Assembly (NCBI GenBank): GCA_963725655.1
Contig: CAVRYY010000003.1
Coordinates: forward strand, 1,192,180-1,256,179
DNA: 64,000 nucleotides
Origin: CAVRXT01 sp963725655
Lineage (GTDB): Bacteria; Acidobacteriota; Terriglobia; Acidiferrales; UBA7541
Direction of reading: 5' to 3'
Shown: one piece after another, positions 1-8,709 of the stretch
Numbering within the stretch: position 1 is the stretch's first letter
Layout of the letters: each line of letters starts with the position of its first letter
Program-made: the position numbers and the translations under genes
The notes under the pieces: generated by a model
What the model saw: the letters and a program-made list of their open reading frames with translations, nothing else
The model's database searches: none
What the model was told of the DNA's origin: nothing

Positions 1-1
1 C

Positions 2-1114
2 GAGCGCCTGGATTTTTCGCACCTGCCCGCGGCCAAGGTGGATAAGCATTCCACCGGCGGGGTGGGCGACAAGACTTCACTGGTGATCGCGCCGATCGTT
101 GCCGCGGCGGGGCTGTACGTCCCGATGATCAGCGGACGCGGCCTGGGCCACACCGGCGGCACGCTGGACAAACTCGAATCCATTCCCGGTTTCAACGTGA
201 ACCTCTCACTTACCGAGTTCGACCGCGTTTTGCAGGAGTGCCGGTGCGGCTTGATCGGCCAAACGCCGCAGATCGCTCCGGCGGACAAAAAGCTCTACGC
301 TCTGCGCGACGTGACCGCGACGGTGGAGAGCCCCTATTTGATTTGCGCGTCCATCATGAGCAAGAAAATGGCCGAAGGCATCGGCGCGCTGGTGCTGGAC
401 GTGAAAACCGGCGATGGCGCGTTCATGAAAGAACAAAAAGACGCGGTGTACCTGGCGGAGTTGATGGTGGAGACCGGCACGCGGATGGGCAAGAAAGTGG
501 TGGCGCTGATCACCGACATGAGCCAGCCGCTAGGGCGAAAAATCGGCAACGCGCTGGAAGTGGAAGAGTGTATCGAGGTGCTCCATGGCGGCGGCCCACA
601 GGATTTGATCGACTTGTGCATCGAGCTTTCCGCGTGGATGCTGTTGCTCGGCTCGCGCTCGGCCAACTTGCCCGAAGGCCGCAGCCTGGCCCGGGAAATG
701 ATTTCCTCCGGCCTCGCCCGTGATACATTTCGCCAGATCGTTCGGCTGCAAGGCGGCGATGCCGGCGTGATTGACGACGTGGGGCGCCTACCGCGCGCCG
801 CGCATACCCGGCAGATCCACACGCCGCGCGACGGATTCGTTTCCGCGATCTGCTGCGAAAATGTAGGCGTAGCGGGAATGGTCCTTGGCGGCGGCCGGGA
901 AAAGAAAGAAGACGGCGTGGACCCCGCGGTGGGGATTGTGTTGGAGAAAAAGGCGGGGGACGCGGTGCGCGCTGGCGAAGCACTGTGCACCGTCCACTAC
1001 AATTCGGACTTGCGTTTGGAAGAGGCGTGCGAGTTGCTGGAAGAGAGCTTCCGCATCGCTCCCAAAGCGCCGCCGCCGGTGCCGTTGGTACACCGGGTAA
1101 TCGGCGCGGAGTGA
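2..1114 (+). CDS. deoA: Pyrimidine-nucleoside (thymidine) phosphorylase, 5'-truncated by window edge
   Basis: This enzyme splits thymidine, uridine or deoxyuridine with phosphate into base and (deoxy)ribose-1-phosphate in the cytoplasm. The frame is open from base 2, so the start codon lies upstream. The 370 visible residues are most of a family that is usually about 430-440 long. Visible signatures are KHSTGGVGDK, whose Lys and Ser bind phosphate, and the family signature SGRGLGHTGGTLDKLE. The C-terminal alpha/beta domain is also present. It leads a same-strand salvage operon with nupC, punA, cdd and an amidohydrolase. Substrate choice between thymidine and uridine cannot be read from the sequence. 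Confidence 0.96.
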   Translation, partial: ERLDFSHLPAAKVDKHSTGGVGDKTSLVIAPIVAAAGLYVPMISGRGLGHTGGTLDKLESIPGFNVNLSLTEFDRVLQECRCGLIGQTPQIAPADKKLYALRDVTATVESPYLICASIMSKKMAEGIGALVLDVKTGDGAFMKEQKDAVYLAELMVETGTRMGKKVVALITDMSQPLGRKIGNALEVEECIEVLHGGGPQDLIDLCIELSAWMLLLGSRSANLPEGRSLAREMISSGLARDTFRQIVRLQGGDAGVIDDVGRLPRAAHTRQIHTPRDGFVSAICCENVGVAGMVLGGGREKKEDGVDPAVGIVLEKKAGDAVRAGEALCTVHYNSDLRLEEACELLEESFRIAPKAPPPVPLVHRVIGAE

Positions 1115-1211
1115 AAGTCGGGCCCTGAACGAAACTACTATCGCGCCGCGCGCAATTTTGTCTTCGAGGAATTGCGGGCTGCACTCGCAGAAAAAAAGGA
1201 GACCCTATATC

Positions 1212-2444
1212 GTGCACCGACTGACTGGGCTGCTGGGCATGGCAACGATCATGGGCTTGGCTTTCATTTTCTCCACCAATCGGCGTGCCATTCGCCCGAA
1301 AACGGTTGCGTGGGGAGTGGTGCTACAGATCACTTTCGCGTTCCTGGTGCTGCGATGGGAATACGGCCGGCTGCTTTTTCAAAAGGCCGGCGCTGGGGTG
1401 AATTGGCTGCTGGATTTCGCGTTCTACGGGTCGGAATTTGTTTTCGGAGCCCTGGGCAAGAAGGGCTCGGCCATGGGGTTTAGCGTCGCCTTCCAGGTGC
1501 TGCCGACGATCATCTTTATCGCCGCGCTGTTTGCGCTGCTCTACCACTGGGGCGTGATGCAGGTCATCATCAAGCTTGCCGCGCGCATCATGACCTATAC
1601 CATGGGCACCAGCGGCGCCGAATCGCTCAACGTCGCCGCCAGCATTTTCATGGGGCAGACTGAAGCGCCGCTCACCATCCGTCCATTTCTCGATAACCTT
1701 ACCCGCTCGGAATTGATGACCGTGATGACCAGCGGCATGGCGCATGTTTCCGGCGGAATCATGGCCGCTTACATTCTTTACGGCATCGAAGCGAAGCATT
1801 TGCTAGCCGCGGTGATCATGACTGCGCCCGGCACCATCCTGCTTTCGAAAATGCTGGTGCCGGAGACGGAAGTGCCGCTCACCAGCGGCAAGGTAGTGAT
1901 CGCACACACTGAGAGGGAAGCGAACTCGCTGGGCGCGATTTCCCGCGGGACGTCGGACGGATTGAACCTGGCGCTGAATGTGGGAGCCATGTTGATTTCG
2001 TTTATTGCCCTGATTTATTTGGTCGACGGCATTTTTGGCGCCGCGCACAACTGGCTGGGCTATCACCACATCTGGTTTCCCACCAGCCTGGAACAGGTGC
2101 TGGGCTGGCTCTTCGCGCCGGTAGCGTGGCTGATTGGAATTCCCTGGCGTGATTGCTTGCAGATCGGCAATTTGCTGGGATTGCGTATGGTCACCAATGA
2201 ATTGATCGCCTTCCAGCGGCTGGGTCCGATGAAAGATGCGCTCGATCCGCGTTCGTTTACGATTGCTACTTTCGCGTTGTGCGGGTTTGCGAATCTGAGC
2301 TCGATCGGGATTCAAATTGGTGGGATCGGCGCGTTGGCGCCGAACCGCAAGGCCGACCTGGCGCGGCTAGGCATCCGCGCGATGTTGTGTGGCACCATGG
2401 CCAATCTTATGTCCGCTTCCATCGTGGGTGTGTTTCTACGATGA
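1212..2444 (+). CDS. nupC: Concentrative nucleoside transporter, NupC/CNT family
   Basis: This is an inner-membrane cation/nucleoside symporter of about 410 residues, the usual CNT length. It has many hydrophobic segments and the CNT C-terminal pattern (GFANLSSIGIQIGG followed by APNRK and a final hydrophobic helix). An upstream TTG at 1158 is possible. I prefer GTG 1212 because AAGGAG sits at 1196-1201 and because family members start with a short HRLTGLLG-like helix, as here. The stop codon overlaps the ATG of punA (ATGA at 2441-2444), which indicates translational coupling. It supplies nucleosides to the phosphorylases and deaminase encoded around it. Confidence 0.95.
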   Translation: MHRLTGLLGMATIMGLAFIFSTNRRAIRPKTVAWGVVLQITFAFLVLRWEYGRLLFQKAGAGVNWLLDFAFYGSEFVFGALGKKGSAMGFSVAFQVLPTIIFIAALFALLYHWGVMQVIIKLAARIMTYTMGTSGAESLNVAASIFMGQTEAPLTIRPFLDNLTRSELMTVMTSGMAHVSGGIMAAYILYGIEAKHLLAAVIMTAPGTILLSKMLVPETEVPLTSGKVVIAHTEREANSLGAISRGTSDGLNLALNVGAMLISFIALIYLVDGIFGAAHNWLGYHHIWFPTSLEQVLGWLFAPVAWLIGIPWRDCLQIGNLLGLRMVTNELIAFQRLGPMKDALDPRSFTIATFALCGFANLSSIGIQIGGIGALAPNRKADLARLGIRAMLCGTMANLMSASIVGVFLR

Positions 2445-3316
2445 GCGCGTCCGGCAAAAGCTCGACGGCTAGCGCCTTCGCCCAAGCCGAACGCGCCGCT
2501 AAATTCATTCTGGCCAAAACCAAGCTGCGCCCGCGTGTGGCCATCGTTCTGGGATCGGGCCTGGGCGCGTTTGCCGACGGACTATCGAAGGCAATCGCGA
2601 TCCCTTACGCAAAGATTCCGCACTTCCCTCGATCCACGGCCATCGGACACAAGGGACAAATGGTGATTGGATTTGCCGGGAACATCCCGGTCGCGGTGAT
2701 GCAGGGCCGCGTGCATTTCTATGAAGGCTATCCGCTGTCTCAAGTCACGTTTCCGATGCGAGTGCTGGGGCGGATGGGAATCCGGTCGGCAATCCTCACC
2801 AACGCCGCTGGTGGCATCAACACCAAGTATTCTCAGGGTGCGCTGGTGGCGATGAGCGACCACATCAACCTCCAAGGCTCCAATCCTTTAATCGGTCCGA
2901 ACGACGACCGATTCGGCCCGCGCTTTTCCGACATGAGCCACGCATACCATAAGCCTTACCGGGAAATCGCCATCGCCGAAGCGCGCCACTTGGGTTTCGA
3001 ATTGGCCGAAGGCGTGTACGCCGCGCTCACCGGCCCGAGTTTTGAGACGCCTGCGGAAATCCGCTATCTGCGCGCCATTGGCGCCGATCTCGTGGGTATG
3101 TCTACCGCGCCGGAAGTGATCGTTGCCCGGCACATGGGAATTCGCGTGCTGGGAATATCATGCGTGACGAACATGGCGGCGGGCATCCTCGATCAAGAGC
3201 TCAATCACCAAGAGGTTTTGGAAACTGGAGAACGCGTCAAAGGGCAGTTCATGTCGCTGCTGCAGGCGGTGCTGCCCGCGATTGCGGAAGACGCTGGACG
3301 TCCGAAAGGGAAGTAG
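2441..3316 (+). CDS. punA: Purine-nucleoside phosphorylase, trimeric (PNP/MTAP) family
   Basis: It phosphorolyses inosine, guanosine and deoxy forms to the base plus (deoxy)ribose-1-phosphate. The protein has 291 residues, typical of the trimeric family. Visible motifs are the phosphate loop GSGLG, the segment QGRVHFYEGY, TNAAGGIN, the purine-site Glu in TGPSFETPAEIR, Met in VGMSTAPEV, and Asn in SCVTNMAAG. An Asn at that last position is known from the family to favour 6-oxopurines over adenosine. The start ATG at 2441 overlaps the nupC stop. Longer in-frame reading upstream is only the nupC shadow. Confidence 0.95.
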   Translation: MSASGKSSTASAFAQAERAAKFILAKTKLRPRVAIVLGSGLGAFADGLSKAIAIPYAKIPHFPRSTAIGHKGQMVIGFAGNIPVAVMQGRVHFYEGYPLSQVTFPMRVLGRMGIRSAILTNAAGGINTKYSQGALVAMSDHINLQGSNPLIGPNDDRFGPRFSDMSHAYHKPYREIAIAEARHLGFELAEGVYAALTGPSFETPAEIRYLRAIGADLVGMSTAPEVIVARHMGIRVLGISCVTNMAAGILDQELNHQEVLETGERVKGQFMSLLQAVLPAIAEDAGRPKGK

Positions 3317-3325
3317 GTCCCCACA

Positions 3326-3718
3326 ATGAGCGAAGAATCGAAGTGGATTGAAGCAGCCAAGGTGGCGCGGGAATTTGCGCACGCCCCGTTTTCCAATTTC
3401 AAGGTGGGTGCGGCGCTGCACGCCAGGTCCGGGAGAATTTTTACCGGCTGCAACGTGGAAAACGCCAGCTACGGGCTCACCATTTGCGCCGAGCGCACCG
3501 CCATCGTCAAGGCCATCTCGGAAGGCGAGAAGGAATTTGACGCGATTACCGTGGTCACCGACACCGAAAAGTTGACGCCGCCCTGCGGGGCCTGCCGCCA
3601 GTTCATTTGGGAATTCTGCGGAGACATTCCGGTGATCATGGCGAACCTCAAAGGCGAAGTGAGGCGCGATCGCAGCGGCGCGCTTTTGCCCTACGCTTTC
3701 GATTCATCATTTCTTTAG
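3326..3718 (+). CDS. cdd: Cytidine deaminase
   Basis: It hydrolyses (deoxy)cytidine to (deoxy)uridine, feeding the pyrimidine phosphorylase encoded at the start of the operon. The 130 residues match the small homotetrameric Cdd type. The zinc and proton-shuttle motifs are complete: CAERTA (Cys and catalytic Glu) and PCGACRQ (two Cys). The substrate segment GCNVENASYG is also visible. It begins 9 bases after the punA stop, in the same operon. Confidence 0.97.
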   Translation: MSEESKWIEAAKVAREFAHAPFSNFKVGAALHARSGRIFTGCNVENASYGLTICAERTAIVKAISEGEKEFDAITVVTDTEKLTPPCGACRQFIWEFCGDIPVIMANLKGEVRRDRSGALLPYAFDSSFL

Positions 3719-3784
3719 AGCATCAGCATTTGCACCTGTCTGCGGCGATCCCGCACCCATTTTGAACACCGGAGGAACTACCTC

Positions 3785-5192
3785 GTGAAGCGCTTGATCC
3801 CAATTGTCGCAGTTTTGTTTTTTGGCGTGGCCTTGTCATCGTTCGCACATCCTCCCGCGGACAGCGTCGATCTGATCGTTTCCGGCGGCACCGTAGTCAC
3901 CATGGATGCCGCCGGGCGGGTGATCGAAGACGGGGCCGTCGCGGTGAAAGGCGACATTATCGTTGCCGCCGGTCCGCGTGCGGAAATCGAAACCCGCTAC
4001 CATGCCGCGAAGACGATCGACGCTCACGGAACCATCGTGATGCCCGGCCTAATTAACGCGCACGCCCACGCCGCGATGAGCCTGTTTCGCGGTCTGGCGG
4101 ACGATTTGGAGTTGAACGACTGGCTACATAAATATATCTTCCCGGCGGAAGCCAAGAACGTCACCGAAGATTTCGTCGTCTGGGGCACGCGCCTCAATAT
4201 GCTGGAAATGCTGCAAGGCGGGATCACCACTTACGCCGACATGTACTACTTCGAGGACGCGGTGGCGCGAGTCACCAAGGAAGCCGGGATGCGCGGCGTG
4301 TTGGGCGAGACGATCATCGATTTTCCCGCTCCGGACAACAAAACCCTCGACGCAGGCATTCCGCTACACCCAGGATTTTCTGGACCACTGGAAAAACGAT
4401 CCGCTGATTGTCCCGGCCGTTGCTCCGCATTCGATCTACACTTGCTCGGAAAAAACGCTCCAGGATTCCGCGGCGCTGGCCCGCCGCAATGGCGCCCCGA
4501 TTCTGATCCATATCGCCGAAGCGCCATTTGAAATGGAACAGAGCCGCGCGAAACACGGGCTTACCCCGGTGGCCTATCTCGGGAGTATCGGTGTGCTGGG
4601 GCCCGACGTCCTTGGCGCGCACTGTATTTATGTGACCGCGGCGGACATCACCACGCTCGCGCACTACGGCGTGGGCTGCTCGAATAACCCTTCCAGCAAC
4701 ATGAAAACCGCCGCGGGAGTTTCCCCGGTGATGGACATGCTGGCCGGTGGAGTTCACGTAGGCTTGGCCACCGACGGCGCCGCCAGCAACAACAATCAGG
4801 ACATGTTCGAAGAAATGGACCTGGCGCCGAAAATGCAGAAGCTCGAGCACATGGATCCCCGCGTGCTGCCGGCGAAACAAGTGGTGGAAATGGCGACGAT
4901 CGAGGGAGCGCGCGCGATCCACCAGGAAAAGAAAATAGGATCGCTCGAAGTGGGCAAGCAGGCCGATCTAATCGTGGTGGATACTGGGAACGCGCATTCC
5001 ACGCCGATGTACAACGCCTATTCGGCAATCGTCTACGCGCTTAAAGCGTCGGACGTGCGTACCGTGCTCATCGCCGGAAAGCCGGTGATGGAGGACCGCA
5101 AAATGCTGACCCTCGATCAAAATGCCATTCTAGCCAAGGCCCGAGAGTACGCGCCCAAGGTGGCCGCGTCCGTCAAGCCTTTGGCGCAGTGA
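3785..5192 (+). pseudogene. Exported amidohydrolase (SAH/MTA/adenosine deaminase-like) with a single-base frameshift
   Basis: Two overlapping reading frames (3785-4531 and one running through 4533-5192) together encode one metal-dependent amidohydrolase of about 468 residues. Removing one C from the CC at 4361-4362 restores the frame (A-G-I-R-Y-T-Q-D across the join). The N-terminus is a clear Sec signal peptide ending near SSFAHP, and GGAGG lies 9 bases before the GTG start. Metal ligands are all visible: HAH in GLINAHAHAAM, His in LIHIAEA, His in GAHCIYV and Asp in LATDGAASN. The region around the HAH motif resembles MtaD-type S-adenosylhomocysteine/methylthioadenosine deaminases, which fits the purine salvage context. 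The break may be a real mutation or a sequencing or assembly error. An intact export signal is unusual for this family. Confidence 0.85.
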
Positions 5193-5250
5193 TCGAGAGC
5201 TAAGCGATTGCCGGATAAACGCGGCGTCACCGGGCGAACGGCCATCTTGA

Positions 5251-6240
5251 TTAGGCCGGGCGAGTGTTTCGCTGGCGGTACATTTTGAGCGCGGTGTTGC
5301 GCAGGACTTCCGGGATGTTTTTGTTAGTGGTCAGCATCTTCAGGTCCGTCGAGGTCAGTCGCGGCAATAAGTGCATCGAGACGCTGACCGGGGTCTTCGA
5401 GTTGTTGACCAATCCTTTCACAATCGTGTAGTTCTTCATGAACGTCCGCCGCGACGCGATCAGCCGCAGCGCATCGGTCGAAAGTGTGGTCATCGCCGCA
5501 AACGATTCCACGTCGCGGTCCACCAGCCGCGGTGATTGCAGTACGGCACGCTGCACCATTTTGTTTGGATCGCGGATCAGCGCGTTGCGTTCTTCGCGCC
5601 CGCCCTTCAATGCCAACTGCACTCGTTGCACCACGTTCATCTTAGTGATCCGTTGTAGCAGCGTCTGGCGCTTCTCGACGTCCGGTTCCGCTGCTTCCAA
5701 CGCTTCGGCGAGCACCGCGACGTCCACCTCGCCCTTTTCCGTCTCTTGCAGCAGTTCCTTTTGTTCAGGTGTGGCCGCCGGGCATGCCACCAGTGCCCTG
5801 GCCAGCTCCACTGTGGTGAGCCGGGACAAATCGTCGAGCACCGCCTGCACGCCCGCTTGGCTGAAGACTGGCGCCAGGCGAATCAATGTTTCGGTGGTGC
5901 AGAGCGGACTCTTGGCCAGCGCGTCGGCGACGGCCGGTTTGTCTGCTCGATGCTCGGCGCAATATTGCACCAGGCGAGGGTCGGCGTCCGACCGGGATAG
6001 CGCCGCCACCATGGCTGCGTCAGGCTGCGTCTGAATCGCTACCGTGGCGCGTTCCGCAATCGCCGGGCTCGAGTCCGTGGTGAGGATCGCCAGAATCTCC
6101 GCATAATCTTCTACGGAGAGACGCGTATCTCCCGCGCACACCGCGAGCTTGTCCTGGCGCGTCGCCGAGCCTGCGCGAATCTCTTTGCGCAGGTCGGTTT
6201 GAACTTCGCTTGCTACTGGGGCATACAGTTCGGGGCTAAT
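5251..6240 (-). CDS. HEAT-like/DUF2336-type alpha-helical repeat protein; probable rare ATT start
   Basis: This is an uncharacterised protein built of helical repeats (many ERATVAIQ- and VVQRVQLAL-like helices); I assign no function. The first ATG/GTG/TTG in frame is GTG at 6141, giving 296 residues with no ribosome binding site. The frame stays open upstream to a stop near 6260, and the extra codons read like protein (ELYAPVASEVQTDLRKEI). An ATT at 6240-6238 lies 5 bases after GGGAGG and overlaps the upstream stop (ATTAG), the classic layout of a coupled start. That gives 329 residues. I annotate the ATT start as the likelier one. It is coupled to the RodZ-like gene. Confidence 0.7.
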   Translation of the reverse strand: MSPELYAPVASEVQTDLRKEIRAGSATRQDKLAVCAGDTRLSVEDYAEILAILTTDSSPAIAERATVAIQTQPDAAMVAALSRSDADPRLVQYCAEHRADKPAVADALAKSPLCTTETLIRLAPVFSQAGVQAVLDDLSRLTTVELARALVACPAATPEQKELLQETEKGEVDVAVLAEALEAAEPDVEKRQTLLQRITKMNVVQRVQLALKGGREERNALIRDPNKMVQRAVLQSPRLVDRDVESFAAMTTLSTDALRLIASRRTFMKNYTIVKGLVNNSKTPVSVSMHLLPRLTSTDLKMLTTNKNIPEVLRNTALKMYRQRNTRPA

Positions 6241-7228
6241 GGGGCCCTCCCGCGGTCTTTTTCAGGCTGTCTTGGTTCAGCGTAACGTTCCACCGTCCGG
6301 TGGACGACACTAGCGGCGGCAGCAAGTGGCCATTCAGCTCCAACCGCACCGCGTCCGGATTTTTGGCAGCGACGTCGAAATGATCGCTGGCCTGGAACGT
6401 GCGTGTCTCTCCCGGACTCAAGCTACGCGATACCAGTACGCGCCCGTCGCCATTCACCATCACTTTTGTTTTCTTCGTGACCTCCACCTTGAGCTGCAGA
6501 GTTCCGGCGGAGCCTCCGGAATTGGTCCCACCGGCCACTGGATTGGCCACCGGATTCGCGACAGGCACGGTGACGGCCACAGCCGGCGCGGCAGCCGGCA
6601 CATTGGAAGGCTTATTCGCTACCGGCGGCGGTGCTGGTGCCGGTGGGGATATATTTGCCGGTGCCGATGCTGACGCCACCGTCGTCGGTGTCGCAGCCGC
6701 CGGCATCGTTGCAGGTGCGGCAGCCGGAGCGTCCGCGGCCGATGTTAGCGCGGAATCCGGCGCAGGCACCTCCGCCATCGGCAATGGCTCCGCAGCCGAG
6801 GCATGCGTCGACCTGGATTTCAGCCAGTTGGCCACTCGTGGCCGCAACATGTGTACGCTAACGCCCAGCAGCACAAGAATAACCACGCAGCCGCCCACAA
6901 ACAGGTACAGCGGCGTAAGGTCCCTCGGGGGCGGTTCTTCGGCTTTTGCCGGCGGTGCCGCGGCTTCCAGCGCCGGACGCGATGCCAGCTCGTAATCCGC
7001 CAGCAAGTCGTCTTCGCCCAATCCTAGAAATTGTGCAATCGCGCGGACGTATCCGCGGTTAAACACCCTGCCCGGCAGCAATTCCCACTGTTCCGTTTCG
7101 ATCGCCTCGAGATATCGGGGAGGAATGCGCGTGGCCACCGAAAGCTCTTCCATCGACACGCCACGCATCTCGCGTTCGCGCCTCAAACGGTCGCCAAAGA
7201 CAGTCTCTTGCAGCTGGACCGGCATCAT
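6236..7228 (-). CDS. RodZ-like membrane-anchored helix-turn-helix protein
   Basis: The domain order matches RodZ/HTH_25 proteins. An N-terminal Xre-type HTH (FGDRLRREREMRGVSMEEL, IPPRYLEAIE, GRVFNRGYVRAIAQFLG) comes first. A Pro-rich linker, one transmembrane helix (LYLFVGGCVVILVLLGVSV) and a long Ala/Pro-rich periplasmic spacer follow. It ends in a beta-rich domain of DUF4115 type. In other bacteria RodZ links MreB to the cell-wall machinery. I start at the tandem ATGATG (7228) because a good promoter ends only four bases upstream. An in-frame ATG at 7261 lies in the -35 box. The stop overlaps the presumed ATT start of the next gene. Confidence 0.85.
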   Translation of the reverse strand: MMPVQLQETVFGDRLRREREMRGVSMEELSVATRIPPRYLEAIETEQWELLPGRVFNRGYVRAIAQFLGLGEDDLLADYELASRPALEAAAPPAKAEEPPPRDLTPLYLFVGGCVVILVLLGVSVHMLRPRVANWLKSRSTHASAAEPLPMAEVPAPDSALTSAADAPAAAPATMPAAATPTTVASASAPANISPPAPAPPPVANKPSNVPAAAPAVAVTVPVANPVANPVAGGTNSGGSAGTLQLKVEVTKKTKVMVNGDGRVLVSRSLSPGETRTFQASDHFDVAAKNPDAVRLELNGHLLPPLVSSTGRWNVTLNQDSLKKTAGGPH

Positions 7229-7232
7229 TAAA

Positions 7233-7261
7233 AATATAGGCGGGCGGATGGAGGGAGTCAA
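7233..7261 (-). promoter_or_regulatory. Sigma-70-type promoter of the RodZ-like gene
   Basis: On the minus strand TTGACT (7261-7256) is followed by 17 bases and TATATT (7238-7233). Only TTTA separates the -10 box from the tandem ATGATG, so the transcript would be leaderless or nearly so. This supports 7228 or 7225 as start rather than 7261. Confidence 0.65.
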
Positions 7262-7373
7262 TTGAGTGTATTCAGGTCATAACCAGATCATTACCCCACT
7301 AGGATACTGAAACGGCGGCCCTTGCAAGTGTTTGTATCGTTGGCGTTTCCGGCAAGTCCAGGCACGGCAGTGG

Positions 7374-7402
7374 TTGAAGGGGGTTATCGGGTCAATTATA
7401 AT
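7374..7402 (+). promoter_or_regulatory. Sigma-70-type promoter of the diguanylate cyclase gene
   Basis: TTGAAG (7374-7379), 17 bases, then a perfect TATAAT (7397-7402). The predicted start near 7409 leaves a leader of about 55 bases before the ATG at 7465. Confidence 0.7.
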
Positions 7403-7464
7403 TCAAGGGCGTTCTTTGAGCCCTGGAAGCGGTCTCCAAGCCCAGGTAAGGTCCCCGAGGTCAC

Positions 7465-8571
7465 ATGCACGACGTGGCTGAACCCAAGCAGTTTGAGGGC
7501 ATTGATCGCCGGCGCAAGAACCCCGCCTTGGCGGACGAGCCCCACGAAATCAGCGAACTCTCGGTCTTTCATGAATTGGGAAAGGCCCTCACCTCATCCC
7601 TGCAACTCGATCAAGTCCTCCACACCATCATGGAGAAAATTGAAGAGGTGTTGCACCCAGACACCTGGTCCCTGCTGTTGATGGATTTCGAACGCAAAGA
7701 CCTCTATTTCGAGATCGCCACCGGCCAGGGCGCCGAAGCGCTGAAGGAAGTCCGCATTCCTCTGGGCAAGGGAATCGCCGGCTGGGTGGCGCAAAGCGGC
7801 GAAGCGATCGTCGTCCCCGATACCTCCAAAGACTCGCGGTTTTTCCCGCAGATGGACGAAAAGACGAAAATGGAGACGCGCTCCATCGTCGCGGTTCCAG
7901 TGCGGGTGCGCGAGCAGTGCCTTGGCGTCATCGAGCTGCTCAACTGCGTTGGCGAAGAGGGCTTCAGCGCGCGCGATTTGGCGCTGCTCGAGGCGCTGGC
8001 GGACTATGCCGCGATCGCCCTGGAAAATGCGCGCCACGTGAATCGCATTCACGAGCTAACCATCACCGATGATTGCACCACCCTTTACAACGCCCGCCAT
8101 CTGAACTACATGCTGGATACCGAGATCTACCGTTCGCAGCGCTATTCTTTCGAATTTTCGCTGATTTTCATCGATCTGGACCACTTTAAGAGCGTCAACG
8201 ATACCCACGGGCACCTGGTTGGTTCAAAGCTGCTCGCCGAAATCGGCAACCTGATTAAGGACGGCCTGCGCCAAAGCGACATGGCCTTCCGCTACGGCGG
8301 AGACGAATTCGTCATTCTGCTCCCGCAAACCGCCAAGGAAAATGCCTGCCTGGTGGCGCGCCGGCTGCACCGCCAGATCAAAGAGGAGTACTGGCTGAAG
8401 GATGAAAAGCTCAACATTCGCATCACCTCCAGCGTCGGCGTCGCCTCCTACCCCGCCGATTCCAAAATCAAGGCCGATCTACTGCACCTCGCCGACGAAG
8501 CCATGTACTCGGTGAAGAATTCCACCCGCGACAGCGTCTCCGCGGTCACCGGCGTAGTCCCGCAGAAGTAG
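7465..8571 (+). CDS. GAF-GGDEF diguanylate cyclase
   Basis: A soluble cyclase predicted to make cyclic di-GMP from two GTP. Residues about 35-195 form a GAF domain (GKGIAGWVAQSGEAIVVPD, SIVAVPV). Residues about 200-358 form the GGDEF domain with intact GGDEF at 278-282. An RxxD inhibitory site lies at 269-272, five residues upstream, so feedback inhibition by c-di-GMP is expected. There is no membrane segment, so the signal is probably a small cytoplasmic ligand or a partner protein. The gene is divergent from the RodZ-like gene and has its own promoter. An upstream frame from 7322 is not supported. Confidence 0.95.
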   Translation: MHDVAEPKQFEGIDRRRKNPALADEPHEISELSVFHELGKALTSSLQLDQVLHTIMEKIEEVLHPDTWSLLLMDFERKDLYFEIATGQGAEALKEVRIPLGKGIAGWVAQSGEAIVVPDTSKDSRFFPQMDEKTKMETRSIVAVPVRVREQCLGVIELLNCVGEEGFSARDLALLEALADYAAIALENARHVNRIHELTITDDCTTLYNARHLNYMLDTEIYRSQRYSFEFSLIFIDLDHFKSVNDTHGHLVGSKLLAEIGNLIKDGLRQSDMAFRYGGDEFVILLPQTAKENACLVARRLHRQIKEEYWLKDEKLNIRITSSVGVASYPADSKIKADLLHLADEAMYSVKNSTRDSVSAVTGVVPQK

Positions 8572-8627
8572 CATTCCCGAGCCCTTCCCACTCGCATCCT
8601 CCGGCACTTGCACGCCCTGCGAACTCC

Positions 8628-8640
8628 TGACAAAGTGTCA
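8628..8640. promoter_or_regulatory. Short palindrome upstream of the decarboxylase
   Basis: TGACA-AAG-TGTCA is a perfect 5-bp-arm palindrome 70 bases before the decarboxylase start, and another TGACA follows directly. It could be an operator. No regulator gene is adjacent. Confidence 0.3.
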
Positions 8641-8709
8641 TGACAAATACCTAACGACCCAGAGTCTTTGCCCGCCGCTCCACTGAACGGTGCGCAGGAA
8701 GGATCGTAG

